Origin: Parabacteroides sp. PF5-9
GTDB lineage: Bacteria > Bacteroidota > Bacteroidia > Bacteroidales > Tannerellaceae
Length of the DNA: 64,000 nucleotides
Direction: 5' to 3'
Assembly: GCF_029893105.1 (NCBI RefSeq)
Contig: NZ_JARXWG010000003.1
Span: 1-64,000, forward strand
The translations under genes were made by a program, and so were the position numbers. Each line of letters opens with the position of its first letter. Position 1 is the first letter of the stretch. The notes beneath the pieces are model-generated. The model was given only the letters and a program-made list of their open reading frames with translations. It did not search any database and had not been told where the DNA came from. Of this stretch, positions 1 to 9,811 are shown piece by piece.

Positions 1-78
1 GACCTGGTAAAAACCTCTGGAAGAAAGAGAAACAAAGAAAGGAAAATGAACTATATTTGTGAAACCCAAAAACAAGGT

Positions 79-200
79 GGCAAAGGTTTATGCCATTGTT
101 GCCAAAACACTGGAAGGGCATCGAGCCCTACCAGTGTTTACCCAAAAACAAAGGCGGCTTCGGATTGTCCATTGTTGAGCGAGGATGTAAACCTTTTTAG
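79..200. other. Structured non-coding stretch with nested inverted repeats
   Basis: No convincing gene lies in positions 1-491. Positions 105-113 (AAACACTGG) pair with 131-139 (CCAGTGTTT), and 115-119 (AGGGC) with 125-129 (GCCCT), around a five-base loop with one A/A mismatch. An outer arm AAAGGTTTA (83-91) pairs with TAAACCTTT (188-196). The result is a roughly 115-base nested fold, which could be a small RNA, an RNA leader or an old repeat. A 75-codon open frame across it (46-273) has no recognisable domain and I do not call it a gene. Confidence 0.4.
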
Positions 201-322
201 TTTGTCAATTCTCAAAATGACAACCTTGTTAGGGATGAGTTTTGGTTGTGTCAACTTTTATAGTAAACAGTGACGAAATGTGACAACCAATTTTAGGATA
301 AGTCATTTTTCACCCAGATAAA

Positions 323-410
323 ATCGTTTGATAGTTATCAAACGATTGTTCTATAATTATCAAACGATCGTTCGACAATTGTGTAATGATCGTTTGACAA
401 TTGTCGAATG
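323..410. repeat. Array A: four contiguous 22-base near-palindromic repeats
   Basis: Units begin at 323, 345, 367 and 389, exactly 22 bases apart with no spacer. The fourth begins ATCGTTTGACAATTGTCGAA. Each unit is a near-palindrome centred on AATT or similar, and the dyad runs two bases into the next unit. The array lies in the gap downstream of the DUF4468 gene, which reads toward it. Unit 4 is identical over all 22 bases to the first unit at 16167. Function is unknown. Confidence 0.9.
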
Positions 411-491
411 AATCGACCTTTTGCACAATGGCTGTTTATGATCACAATACATTCAAAAAGCAATTGATGAACCTACAGCACATATCTTCTT

Positions 492-1505
492 TTATTGAAT
501 CCAGACTCCGGTCACTTCTCCAAGGATTATTTTTTGTTGTTTTTCATTGATTTCACCTTGTTTTTTGCATTCAATGATCATCCATGGCGACGAAGCGTTT
601 GCTGGGTTGAAAAAGGAGAGGGTGTATGCCGAATTGTCGGCAGATTGATACACATTGCTTGTCTCTCCGACCTGAAAAGCGGCGATCTCTGTTCCGTATA
701 AAAGACCGAATCCTTTCCATAAAGCATTCGATTTCAATAGCTGGTTGGCCTGATCACTCACTTCCAACCGGCTCGAAGGTAGTAGTTGTATCAATGTCTG
801 AGGTATTTTGTCAATAGCCATAGCCATGTATCCCTCTCGCGACGAAGGCTGTTGGGCGATGACCGGTTTCGGCTGAACCGGCGTTTCTGATACCGTTGGC
901 GAAGGAGTTGCATTTTCCGGTACAGGAGTAGCCGTTAATACAGGAGAAGAGGTCGGCATTACGGCTAAAGCCAGTTCCGCACTTTTAAATAACTCATCGA
1001 CAAAATCAATGGTCGTTTTTCTGAATTTACCGCTTATCCGAGTGAGCTTGTTCTTATTGAGAGCCGCTTTGTCTACGATCCATTCTTCCGCCAGATATTT
1101 TTCGGGATCCCGTTGATAAGAGACCTTGTATTCATAACGGATACCTGCTATTTTAATCAGACTGCTGTTTGCATCACACTCAATGGTCAGGCGATACGAC
1201 ATGGACGTTTGGTCTACGGACAATGCTGTTTTGGAAAAAACGAGGTAATCTTCTCCCACCGCAGCGATGTTTCCCTGCGAGCGATCGGTATATACGACCC
1301 GTTTGGGCTCTTCGTTGAACTGTTCCTGCGCCCAAGCCAGCATCCGATCAAAAATTTCTTCTTTGCTCAGATGAGCGGTCGTTATCTTTTTTGAAAAAAC
1401 CACTTTCCCGTTTTCAAGAGGTACTGCGCCAGCCAGATAACGCTCGTTATTTTGTGCAAACAGGGAGATGGGAGCCAAAAGGAGTAGTAAAATTAGTTTT
1501 TTCAT
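492..1505 (-). CDS. DUF4468-type secreted protein
   Basis: A 337-residue protein starting at the ATG at 1505, where a signal peptide (MKKLILLLLLAPISLFAQ) begins; an upstream in-frame ATG at 1583 would bury this signal. The N-terminal half (about residues 20-170) resembles the DUF4468 domain, a TBP-like fold found in secreted Bacteroidota proteins of unknown role. A Pro/Thr/Ser-rich linker (about 185-220) joins it to a C-terminal region of about 115 residues that I do not recognise. It is transcribed alone, divergently from secDF. It is probably exported; no function can be assigned. Confidence 0.72.
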   Translation of the reverse strand: MKKLILLLLLAPISLFAQNNERYLAGAVPLENGKVVFSKKITTAHLSKEEIFDRMLAWAQEQFNEEPKRVVYTDRSQGNIAAVGEDYLVFSKTALSVDQTSMSYRLTIECDANSSLIKIAGIRYEYKVSYQRDPEKYLAEEWIVDKAALNKNKLTRISGKFRKTTIDFVDELFKSAELALAVMPTSSPVLTATPVPENATPSPTVSETPVQPKPVIAQQPSSREGYMAMAIDKIPQTLIQLLPSSRLEVSDQANQLLKSNALWKGFGLLYGTEIAAFQVGETSNVYQSADNSAYTLSFFNPANASSPWMIIECKKQGEINEKQQKIILGEVTGVWIQ

Positions 1506-1624
1506 CGTTTTTTCTCTTTTTTGATTGGATGCTGATAAGAAACAAAGATATGTATTGTACCTGAAATAAAGCGAGTCTCTCACAAATTATTATATTAATT
1601 ACTCTTTATCAAAGAAAAAAAGTC

Positions 1625-1632
1625 TATATTTG
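1625..1632 (+). promoter_or_regulatory. -7 element of the secDF promoter
   Basis: TATATTTG fits the Bacteroidota -7 consensus TAnnTTTG, 55 bases before the secDF start. No clear TTG lies 22 bases upstream. The surrounding TCTATATTTGCACCCTGT is nearly identical to the promoter at 14061, differing at one base in 18. Confidence 0.65.
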
Positions 1633-1687
1633 CACCCTGTGAAAAATAAGGAATATATAATAATGTAATATAAAACCTAAGATTCAA

Positions 1688-4600
1688 ATGCAAAACAAAG
1701 GATTTGTAAAGGTCTTCGCGGTGTTGCTTACGCTTGTTTGTTTGTTTTATCTGTCGTTCTCTTTTGTAACCAGACACTACAGCAATAAAGCCGCTGAGTA
1801 TGCAGGTGGAGATACTGAGAAAGCGAGTTATTTCCTTGACTCACTATCTACTCAGAAGGTATGGCTGGGGTATACCCTGAAACAATGTCAGGAAATGGAG
1901 ATCAGTTTAGGGCTTGACCTAAAAGGTGGGATGAATGTCGTATTGGAATTGAATGTGCCGGATGTGGTTCGTTCACTTTCTAATAACAACCAGGATCCGA
2001 ATTTCAATAAGGCGTTAGAATTAGCTTATGAACGTCAGGCTAGCAGTAACAGAGACTTCATCGACTTGTTCGCTGAAGAGTATAAAAAACTGGATGCTGG
2101 AGCACGTTTGTCTGCTATTTTCAGTACCTTCGAACTAAAAGATAAAATCACTCCACAAAGCAGTGATGCACAAGTGATCGCTATCCTTAAGAGCGAATTA
2201 ACCAGTGCGATCGATAACTCATTTAATGTATTACGCACGCGTATCGACCGTTTTGGGGTCGTTTCTCCGAATATCCAACGTTTGGAAACGGCTGGTCGTA
2301 TCTTGGTTGAATTACCGGGTGTGAAAGAACCGGAACGTGTACGTCGCCTTCTTCAGGGTAGTGCCAATCTGGAATTCTGGGAAACATACCGTTTACCGGA
2401 AATTTACCAATACCTGATAGAGATCGATAAGTTATTGGCTTCAATGGAAAGCACGAATAACAACCAGTCGGAAACGCAAACTCAAACCACTGCTCCTGCA
2501 GATCAGAACGCTGATCAAGCGCCGGCTGCAGAAGGAAATGAAGCTGATTCTTTGTTGGCGCAAATTGAAGGTGGCGAAGAGGGTGCTGATGCACTTGATC
2601 AAACCAATATGAGTCTTGAAGAGATGTTGCGTCAATATCCTCTAACGGCTCGTTTACAGATAAATTCGTACAACGGACAGTTATCGAACAGTTCGGCAAT
2701 CGGTGTGGCTAACTCCCGTGATATGGATAAGATCAATGAGATCTTTGAAATGAAACAGGTCAAAGATATTCTGCCTCGTAACCTATTACTTCGTTGGGGT
2801 GTTAAGGCGATTGACGAACGTGAACAATATTATGAATTATATGCACTTAAAGTGACGAATCGCGACGGTACTCCTGCTCTTGGCGGTGATGTAGTTACTG
2901 ATGCGGTAGCCGACTTTATGCAACAAGGTGGTCGTACAGAACAGATTGTAAGTATGACGATGAATGCCGAAGGTGCAAAATCATGGGCGCGTTTGACGAA
3001 AGAGAATATCGGTAAGCAAATTGCGATTGTTCTCGATGAAATGGTATATTCTGCACCGAATGTTAATGATGAAATTACAGGTGGTCGTTCGCAGATTACC
3101 GGTCATTTCACTCCCGAAGAGGCGAAGGACTTAGCCAACGTATTGAAATCGGGTAAAATGGCGGCATCGATCAATATCGTTCAGGAAGATGTGGTTGGTC
3201 CTTCATTGGGACAGGAAGCGATTAATGCCGGTGTGATTTCATTTGCGATTGCATTAGTCATATTAATGGTTTATATGTGTGTCTTCTACGGGCTAGTACC
3301 GGGTCTGATTGCCGACGGAGCGCTTGTGTTGAATATCTTCTTTACGATGGGTATTCTGGCCTCTTTCCAGGCTGTTCTGACTTTGCCGGGTATTGCCGGG
3401 ATGGTCTTGACTCTCGGTATGGCTGTGGATGCGAACGTATTGGTCTATGAACGTATCAAAGAAGAGTTGCGTGCCGGAAAAGGATTGGGCAAAGCGATTG
3501 CCGATGGTTACGGAAATGCATTCTCTGCGATTTTCGATGCCAACTTAACTTCGATTATTACAGGTGTCGTATTGTTCTACTTCGGAACAGGACCTATCCG
3601 TGGTTTTGCTACGACGATGATTATCGGTTTGATTGCTTCATTCCTTACTGCGGTATTCTTAACCCGTATTGTCTATGAAGCTTTTTTGGCTAAAGATAAA
3701 TTGAAAAATGTCACATTTGTTACTTCTATATCTAAAGACTTCCTGACCAATCCAAAAATTAATTTCTTGGGTATGCGTAAGGTGGGATACCTTATTCCTG
3801 TTGCCTTGATTGTCTTAGGAGGACTCTCCATGGTGACAATTGGATTGAATAATGGTATCGACTTCACAGGGGGACGTAACTATATTATTCGTTTCGATCA
3901 GGATGTAAATACGGAAGATGTGCGTAATCTGTTGGATGAGCAACTGGATGGTGCTGTAAGTGTAATCACGATCGGTTCGCCGAATCAGGTGCGCGTTTCA
4001 ACCAACTATCGTATTGCTGATAACGATCCGTCTGTTGACCGGGAAATTGAATCCAAATTATATACCGGAGTACAGTCTTTACTGTCTCAGGGAGTCACTC
4101 AAGATCAGTTTGTATCCGACTATATTCAAAGTTCACAGAAGGTAGGGCCGAGTATGGCGGATGACATTAAGAATAGCGCTATATTGGCCGTTATTTTTGC
4201 CATGTTCTGTATGGCTGCCTATATCTTACTCCGATTCCGGGATATCTCATTCTCGGTCGGTACTTTTGTTTCTGTATTGGTAACGACACTTTGTATTATC
4301 GGATTCTACAGTATGTTATGGAAAATACTTCCATTCTCTATGGAGATCGACCAGACATTTATTGCAGCGATCCTGACGGTAATCGGGTACTCGATCAATG
4401 ACACGGTGGTTGTATTCGACCGTATCCGTGAAACAATCGGATTGTATCCGAAACGTGACCGTTATCAGGTGATCAATGATGCGTTGAACTCCACGTTAGC
4501 GCGTACATTTAATACCACATTGACAACGATGTTGGTGGTGTTATGTATCTTTATTCTGGGCGGTAGTACCATCCGTAGTTTCACCTTTGCTATTCTGCTT

Positions 4601-4705
4601 GGTATTCTGATCGGAACGTACAGTACATTGTTCGTTGCTACTCCGATTGCTTATGAGCTTCAGAAAAAGAAAATCAATAAGAATGCGGAAAAAGGAAAAG
4701 CATAA
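1688..4705 (+). CDS. secDF: Protein translocase subunit SecDF (fused SecD-SecF)
   Basis: A 1005-residue fusion that uses the proton gradient to help pull proteins through SecYEG at the inner membrane. Residues 8-26 form the first membrane helix. SecD signatures follow: LGLDLKGGMNVVLEL near residue 75 and DANVLVYERIKEEL near 580 in the membrane bundle. SecF begins near 690, with GIDFTGGRNY near 725 and INDTVVVFDRIRET near 900. An acidic, Gln/Asn-rich insert (about 255-310) interrupts the periplasmic P1 domain; it is low in complexity and probably a flexible loop. The gene stands alone with its own promoter and terminator. Confidence 0.97.
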   Translation: MQNKGFVKVFAVLLTLVCLFYLSFSFVTRHYSNKAAEYAGGDTEKASYFLDSLSTQKVWLGYTLKQCQEMEISLGLDLKGGMNVVLELNVPDVVRSLSNNNQDPNFNKALELAYERQASSNRDFIDLFAEEYKKLDAGARLSAIFSTFELKDKITPQSSDAQVIAILKSELTSAIDNSFNVLRTRIDRFGVVSPNIQRLETAGRILVELPGVKEPERVRRLLQGSANLEFWETYRLPEIYQYLIEIDKLLASMESTNNNQSETQTQTTAPADQNADQAPAAEGNEADSLLAQIEGGEEGADALDQTNMSLEEMLRQYPLTARLQINSYNGQLSNSSAIGVANSRDMDKINEIFEMKQVKDILPRNLLLRWGVKAIDEREQYYELYALKVTNRDGTPALGGDVVTDAVADFMQQGGRTEQIVSMTMNAEGAKSWARLTKENIGKQIAIVLDEMVYSAPNVNDEITGGRSQITGHFTPEEAKDLANVLKSGKMAASINIVQEDVVGPSLGQEAINAGVISFAIALVILMVYMCVFYGLVPGLIADGALVLNIFFTMGILASFQAVLTLPGIAGMVLTLGMAVDANVLVYERIKEELRAGKGLGKAIADGYGNAFSAIFDANLTSIITGVVLFYFGTGPIRGFATTMIIGLIASFLTAVFLTRIVYEAFLAKDKLKNVTFVTSISKDFLTNPKINFLGMRKVGYLIPVALIVLGGLSMVTIGLNNGIDFTGGRNYIIRFDQDVNTEDVRNLLDEQLDGAVSVITIGSPNQVRVSTNYRIADNDPSVDREIESKLYTGVQSLLSQGVTQDQFVSDYIQSSQKVGPSMADDIKNSAILAVIFAMFCMAAYILLRFRDISFSVGTFVSVLVTTLCIIGFYSMLWKILPFSMEIDQTFIAAILTVIGYSINDTVVVFDRIRETIGLYPKRDRYQVINDALNSTLARTFNTTLTTMLVVLCIFILGGSTIRSFTFAILLGILIGTYSTLFVATPIAYELQKKKINKNAEKGKA

Positions 4706-4725
4706 TTATTAAAGCCTTATTATAG

Positions 4726-4755
4726 AAAAGCCGGGAATTTGATTTCCGGCTTTTT
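4726..4755 (+). terminator. Intrinsic terminator after secDF
   Basis: AAAAGCCGGGAA pairs with TTTCCGGCTTTTT across a short loop, ending in a T run, 21 bases after the secDF stop. Confidence 0.85.
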
Positions 4756-4813
4756 CATTTCCAAGACCTTCACTTGTCTGTCATTCTGTCGATAAACATA
4801 CCTCATTTCTTTG

Positions 4814-4840
4814 TTTGAATAAAGAAAAAACCTATCTTTC
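4814..4840 (+). promoter_or_regulatory. Probable promoter of the hut operon
   Basis: TTTG at 4814 and TATCTTTC at 4833 are 19 bases apart. The last base of the -7 element departs from the TAnnTTTG consensus. It lies 58 bases before hutU. No operator is evident, so how histidine controls the operon is not visible. Confidence 0.5.
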
Positions 4841-4897
4841 GTCGCCATTACAAGAAATAAAGATAACAGAATGTAAACGCCATAAAATTACAGTATC

Positions 4898-6898
4898 ATG
4901 GAAGAGATGATCGATCATATACCCGAATATCCTGTTTTTGAACAAGGAATTCGCCGTGCTCCTGACCGGGGATATACCCTTACTCCGGCTCAGACTGAAA
5001 CTGCTTTAAAAAACGCATTACGTTATATTCCCAATCGTTATCACGCAATACTGGCTCCTGAATTTATGGAGGAGTTGTTGACTTATGGCCGGATTTACGG
5101 GTATCGTTTTCGTCCGGCGGGTGATTTGAAAGCGAAACCGATCGATCAGTATAAAGGGAATTGTATAGAAGGGAAAGCCTTTCAGGTCATGATCGATAAT
5201 AATTTGAGTTTCGATGTCGCTTTATATCCTTATGAACTGGTCACCTATGGAGAAACCGGACAGGTTTGCCAGAATTGGATGCAATACCGGTTGATTAAAT
5301 ACTATCTGGAAGAGATGACCGATCATCAGACGCTTGTTGTCGAGTCGGGACATCCGTTGGGTCTTTTTGAATCGAAACCGGATGCGCCACGCGTCATTAT
5401 TACCAATTCAATGATGATTGGTATGTTCGACAACCAGAAAGATTGGGAAATCGCAGCACAGATGGGCGTGGCCAATTACGGACAAATGACTGCCGGAGGA
5501 TGGATGTATATCGGTCCGCAAGGGATTGTACATGGCACTTTCAATACCTTATTAAATGGTGGACGGAAAAAATTACATATTGCTCCGGATCAGGATCTGC
5601 ACGGTTTTCTGTTTGTCTCTTCCGGTCTGGGAGGAATGAGTGGAGCGCAACCCAAAGCTGCAGTAATAGCAGGAGCAGCTTGTATTATTGCCGAAGTGGA
5701 TGCGTCTCGTATCCAGACCCGTCAGAAACAGGGCTGGGTAGAATACGTAACGGATCATATGGAAGAAGCATTCAGTCTGGCGGCTGCTGCGGTTAAAGCG
5801 AAAAAGCCGATCTCTATTGCTTATCATGGGAATGTGGTCGATTTGTTGGAGTATGCCGCAAATACACATGTACATATTGATTTATTAAGTGATCAGACCT
5901 CCTGTCACGCCGTATATGAGGGTGGCTATTGCCCGGCAGGTCTCTCTTTTGAGGAGCGAACCGATCTGTTGACTCATGATCGGAGTGTTTTTGAATCGTT
6001 GGTCAATCGATCACTCGTTCGTCACTTCGAAGTCATCAAAAGATTGGTTGCGGCAGGTAGTTATTTCTTTGATTACGGTAATTCGTTTATGAAAGCGATA
6101 TTTGATGCCGGCGTACAGGAAATCTCTCGAAATGGAATCGATGAAAAAGACGGTTTCATCTGGCCTTCTTATGTGGAGGATATCATGGGTCCTGAACTTT
6201 TCGACTATGGGTATGGTCCCTTCCGTTGGGTTTGTCTGAGCGGTAAACATGAAGACTTGATCCGGACAGACCGTGCGGCAATGGAATGTATTGATCCGAA
6301 CAGACGTGGTCAGGATAGAGATAATTATAACTGGATCCGTGATGCGGAGAAAAATCAACTGGTGGTCGGCACACAGGCACGTATCCTTTATCAGGATGCG
6401 GAAGGTCGCCTGAAGATCGCTTTACGCTTCAATCAAATGGTGCGTGAAGGCGAAGTAGGTCCGATTATGCTGGGACGTGATCATCATGATGTGAGCGGAA
6501 CGGATTCTCCATTCAGGGAGACGGCAAATATTTACGACGGTAGTAATGTGATGGCCGATATGGCCGTGCAATGTTTTGCCGGAAATGCGGCACGAGGGAT
6601 GAGCCTTGTCGCCCTACATAATGGGGGAGGGGTTGGAATTGGGAAATCTGTCAACGGAGGTTTTGGCATGGTGCTCGACGGCAGCAAACGTGTGGATGAG
6701 ATACTTCGTTCGGCGATGTTGTGGGATGTGATGGGAGGCGTTGCGCGTCGTTCATGGGCACGCAATCCGAATGCGATGTCGACTACTGCGCTATTCAATG
6801 AAAAACAGGCCTCCGGTTATCACATTACCTTACCTCATGTCGCTGATGAAACACTGATCCGGAAAATAGTCACACAATCATTAAAAAAACAGATATGA
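4898..6898 (+). CDS. hutU: Urocanate hydratase
   Basis: This 666-residue enzyme carries out the second step of histidine degradation, hydrating urocanate to 4-imidazolone-5-propionate with tightly bound NAD. Characteristic stretches include LFVSSGLGGMSGAQPKAA near residue 240, DQTSCHAVYEGGYCPAG near 335 and RWVCLSGKHEDL near 445. It is about 100 residues longer than the classical proteobacterial enzyme (about 556), a size I associate with a long family form. It is the first gene of the hut operon, and its stop overlaps the ftcD start (ATGA at 6895-6898), which implies translational coupling. Confidence 0.96.
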   Translation: MEEMIDHIPEYPVFEQGIRRAPDRGYTLTPAQTETALKNALRYIPNRYHAILAPEFMEELLTYGRIYGYRFRPAGDLKAKPIDQYKGNCIEGKAFQVMIDNNLSFDVALYPYELVTYGETGQVCQNWMQYRLIKYYLEEMTDHQTLVVESGHPLGLFESKPDAPRVIITNSMMIGMFDNQKDWEIAAQMGVANYGQMTAGGWMYIGPQGIVHGTFNTLLNGGRKKLHIAPDQDLHGFLFVSSGLGGMSGAQPKAAVIAGAACIIAEVDASRIQTRQKQGWVEYVTDHMEEAFSLAAAAVKAKKPISIAYHGNVVDLLEYAANTHVHIDLLSDQTSCHAVYEGGYCPAGLSFEERTDLLTHDRSVFESLVNRSLVRHFEVIKRLVAAGSYFFDYGNSFMKAIFDAGVQEISRNGIDEKDGFIWPSYVEDIMGPELFDYGYGPFRWVCLSGKHEDLIRTDRAAMECIDPNRRGQDRDNYNWIRDAEKNQLVVGTQARILYQDAEGRLKIALRFNQMVREGEVGPIMLGRDHHDVSGTDSPFRETANIYDGSNVMADMAVQCFAGNAARGMSLVALHNGGGVGIGKSVNGGFGMVLDGSKRVDEILRSAMLWDVMGGVARRSWARNPNAMSTTALFNEKQASGYHITLPHVADETLIRKIVTQSLKKQI

Positions 6899-7800
6899 GC
6901 AATTGGAATAAAATCATGGAATGCGTTCCTAACTTCAGTGAAGGACGCGATCTCGATAAGATCGATCAGATTATTAGTCCGTTTCGGGGCAAAGTGGGAG
7001 TAAAACTACTTGACTATAGTAACGATATCGACCACAATCGGATGGTTGCGACCGTTGTTGGTGAACCGGAAGCGTTAAAAAAAGCGGTTGTCGAAGCAAT
7101 TGGAATCGCAGTGAAATTAATCGATCTGACCAAACACTCCGGGCAACATCCGCGTTTGGGTGCTGCCGATGTCATTCCGTTTATCCCTATTCGTGGATGT
7201 ACCATGGAAGAAGCCATTACGCTTTCAAGAGAAGTGGGAGAAGAAGTCGCTTCACGGTATAATCTGCCGGTATTCCTCTATGAAAAGTCGGCTTCAGCCC
7301 CTCACAGGGAGAATCTGGCGACTGTCCGTAAAGGGGAGTTTGAAGGATTGGCGACAAAGATTAAACAGCCGGAATGGCAGCCTGATTTTGGCCCGGCCGA
7401 ACGACACAGTACAGCCGGAGGTGTTGCAATCGGTGCCCGTATGCCTTTGGTGGCCTATAATGTTAATCTGGGAACAGCTAATTTAGAGATTGCCAACGAG
7501 ATTGCTAAAAAGGTTCGTTTCATTGGCGGAGGCCTTCGTTTCTGTAAAGCTATGGGAGTCGATTTGAAGGAAAGAGGAATTGTACAGGTCTCTATGAACC
7601 TGACTGATTATACACGAACAGCCATTTATAGAGCGTTCGAATTGGTACGCATAGAAGCGCAACGTTATGGAGTGCCGGTGGTCGGCAGCGAAGTGATCGG
7701 ACTTGTACCGATGGAGGCACTTGTGGATACGGCTTCTTATTATCTGGGGTTGGAAAATTTCAGTATGAATCAGGTCCTCGAATCACGTATAATGGAATAA
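6895..7800 (+). CDS. ftcD: Glutamate formimidoyltransferase
   Basis: A 301-residue enzyme that moves the formimino group from N-formimino-L-glutamate to tetrahydrofolate, releasing glutamate. The start MECVPNFSEGRD (residues 8-19), HNRMVAT and HPRLGAADVIPF are hallmarks of the formiminotransferase N and middle domains. In animals this activity is fused to cyclodeaminase; here the two are separate genes of one operon. Its presence, with no hutF or hutG, shows that the pathway ends by feeding one-carbon units into folate and not by releasing formamide. It overlaps hutU by four bases and sits two bases before hutI. Confidence 0.96.
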   Translation: MSNWNKIMECVPNFSEGRDLDKIDQIISPFRGKVGVKLLDYSNDIDHNRMVATVVGEPEALKKAVVEAIGIAVKLIDLTKHSGQHPRLGAADVIPFIPIRGCTMEEAITLSREVGEEVASRYNLPVFLYEKSASAPHRENLATVRKGEFEGLATKIKQPEWQPDFGPAERHSTAGGVAIGARMPLVAYNVNLGTANLEIANEIAKKVRFIGGGLRFCKAMGVDLKERGIVQVSMNLTDYTRTAIYRAFELVRIEAQRYGVPVVGSEVIGLVPMEALVDTASYYLGLENFSMNQVLESRIME

Positions 7801-7802
7801 AT

Positions 7803-9077
7803 ATGTCGAACCGCTTATTGATACGCAACATCTCCCAACTGGTTACCTGCTCCGGTTTTAAAGCAAAACAAGGCCGGGACATGAACGAGTTGTGTATTCT
7901 TGAAGACGGTGCCGTTGCTGTTGAGAACGGCGTAATCACCCATGTCGGAACAACACCGGATGTATTGGCTTGTTTGGATGGATATTATCCGGAGATTAAT
8001 GCGCAGGGGAAAGCCGTTTTACCGGGATTTGTGGACAGCCATACGCATTTTGTGTTTGGAGGTTACCGTGAAGATGAATTCTCCTGGCGCTTACGGGGAG
8101 ATAGTTACATGTCAATCATGGAACGTGGTGGCGGCATCGTCAATACGATGAAAGCGACTCGTGAAAGCAGTTTTGGCGAGTTGAAAGAGCGGGCAAAGGA
8201 ACGGTTGGACGAGTTGCTGGCAATGGGAGTCACTACAGTGGAAGGGAAAAGCGGATATGGACTTGATCTGGAGACGGAAATCCGGCAACTGCAAGTCATG
8301 AACGAATTAAATAAAGAGCATCCTATAGATATTGTTTCGACTTATCTGGGAGCTCATGCAGTACCTCCTGAGTATTCCGGCCAAACCGACGCATATATCG
8401 ATTTTTTGATTGACGAGGGATTACCTGCTATCCATCCGGATTATAATGTTCGTTTTTGTGATGTGTTTTGTGAAAAGGGTGTTTTTTCCATCGAACAGAG
8501 TGAACGGTTGTTATTGGCAGCCAGAAAACAGGGGTTTGATTTAAAACTGCATGCCGATGAAATCGTCCCTTTAGGAGGAGCCGAGTTGGCTGCCCGTATG
8601 CATGCCATGAGTGCTGATCATCTGTTGCATATCTCGGATGAAGGGATCCGCCAATTGGCAGAACAACAGGTTGTCGCCACACTTTTGCCGTTGACGGCTT
8701 TTTCTTTAAATGAACCTTATGCCCGCGGACGTGAAATGATTGATGGAGGTTGCGCTGTTGCTTTGGCCTCTGATCTGAATCCGGGTAGCTGTTTCTCTGC
8801 TTCGATCCCTATGTTGATCGCATTAGCTTGTATCCAGATGCGGTTGACGCCCGAAGAGGCCATTACAGCTCTGACGATAAATGGTGCAGCTGCCGTCGGA
8901 CAGGCGGATAGAATCGGAAGTATTGACGTCGGCAAACAAGCAGATATGATTCTATTACACTATCCTTCCTATAAGTTTCTTCCCTATCATATTGGGATGA
9001 ATATCGTAGAAACAGTGATAAAGAGTGGCAAACCATTTCAGGTGCCCCGCTTGTCGGACAGACCGTATTTTAAATGA
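7803..9077 (+). CDS. hutI: Imidazolonepropionase
   Basis: A 424-residue amidohydrolase-fold enzyme that opens the imidazolone ring to give N-formimino-L-glutamate. Visible metal-site motifs are VDSHTHFVFGG near residue 80 (the HxH pair), LHADEI near 255, ADHLLHIS near 275 and ASDLNPGSC near 325. Length matches the family. The start at 7803 is two bases after the ftcD stop, so the two are very probably cotranslated. Confidence 0.96.
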   Translation: MSNRLLIRNISQLVTCSGFKAKQGRDMNELCILEDGAVAVENGVITHVGTTPDVLACLDGYYPEINAQGKAVLPGFVDSHTHFVFGGYREDEFSWRLRGDSYMSIMERGGGIVNTMKATRESSFGELKERAKERLDELLAMGVTTVEGKSGYGLDLETEIRQLQVMNELNKEHPIDIVSTYLGAHAVPPEYSGQTDAYIDFLIDEGLPAIHPDYNVRFCDVFCEKGVFSIEQSERLLLAARKQGFDLKLHADEIVPLGGAELAARMHAMSADHLLHISDEGIRQLAEQQVVATLLPLTAFSLNEPYARGREMIDGGCAVALASDLNPGSCFSASIPMLIALACIQMRLTPEEAITALTINGAAAVGQADRIGSIDVGKQADMILLHYPSYKFLPYHIGMNIVETVIKSGKPFQVPRLSDRPYFK

Positions 9078-9114
9078 TATACAGACAGAAAGTATAAACT
9101 AAATATGAACAATT

Positions 9115-9738
9115 ATGTTAGCAGACTTATCAATTAAACAATTTCTGGCCGAAACAGCTGCAAATACGCCTGTACCGGGAGGGGGGAGTACTGCCGCGTT
9201 ATGTGGAGCCATAGCCACAGCATTAACGGAAATGGTCGCTCATCTGACGATCGGGAAGAAAAAGTATGCAGATTATGACGGGCAGATGCGCACGATTGCC
9301 GTCGAAGCCGCAACGATCCGTGAGCGTCTGATCGAGTATATCGATACAGACAGTAAGGCCTATGCTCTGGTGATGGACGCATATAAGCTACCTAAAGAGA
9401 CAGAAGAGCAAATCGCAATACGTAATCACGCAATACAAGAGGCCACCAAAGAAGCAGCCAACGTTCCTATGAGGGTAGCCGAAGAGATCGGATCTGTGAT
9501 GGAAACAATTATCTATGTGGCTAAAAAGGGAAATCAGAATGCTGTAACAGATGCCTGTGTTGCTATGATGACAGCCAGAACATGTGTGCTTGGAGCGTTA
9601 CTGAATGTCCGAATCAATCTCTCTTCGATCAAAGATGAGACCTTTGTCAGCCGAATGAAAGAGAAATCCGATCATCTTGAAGCAGAGGCCATACGTATTG
9701 AAACAAAATTATTAATATGGGTAAAGACAATCCTTTAA
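9115..9738 (+). CDS. fchA: Formimidoyltetrahydrofolate cyclodeaminase
   Basis: A 207-residue helical protein of the cyclodeaminase family. It converts 5-formimino-tetrahydrofolate to 5,10-methenyl-tetrahydrofolate and releases ammonia. The opening TPVPGGGSTAALCGAIATAL (residues 17-36) is the conserved glycine-rich signature, and KKYADYD and the GNQNAVTDACVA segment also fit. It completes the folate branch begun by FtcD, 37 bases after hutI, with no separate promoter seen. Confidence 0.93.
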   Translation: MLADLSIKQFLAETAANTPVPGGGSTAALCGAIATALTEMVAHLTIGKKKYADYDGQMRTIAVEAATIRERLIEYIDTDSKAYALVMDAYKLPKETEEQIAIRNHAIQEATKEAANVPMRVAEEIGSVMETIIYVAKKGNQNAVTDACVAMMTARTCVLGALLNVRINLSSIKDETFVSRMKEKSDHLEAEAIRIETKLLIWVKTIL

Positions 9739-9811
9739 TGCTTTAAGTAAACACAGGCAAGTCAATGATAAAATAAGTTCTGAATAATTCAGATCGACAG
9801 ATTTAAAGAAT

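Noticed and set aside
46-273. Open frame of 75 codons at the left end
   Set aside because: It overlaps the nested hairpin, has no recognisable domain or promoter, and its composition is not like the neighbouring genes.
323-410. The 22-base arrays as CRISPR arrays
   Set aside because: The units are contiguous with no unique spacers and no cas genes are present; the same holds for the other three arrays.
2223-2699. Long minus-strand frame inside secDF
   Set aside because: It is opposite a well-supported gene, and the protein resembles no family; such shadow frames are common here.
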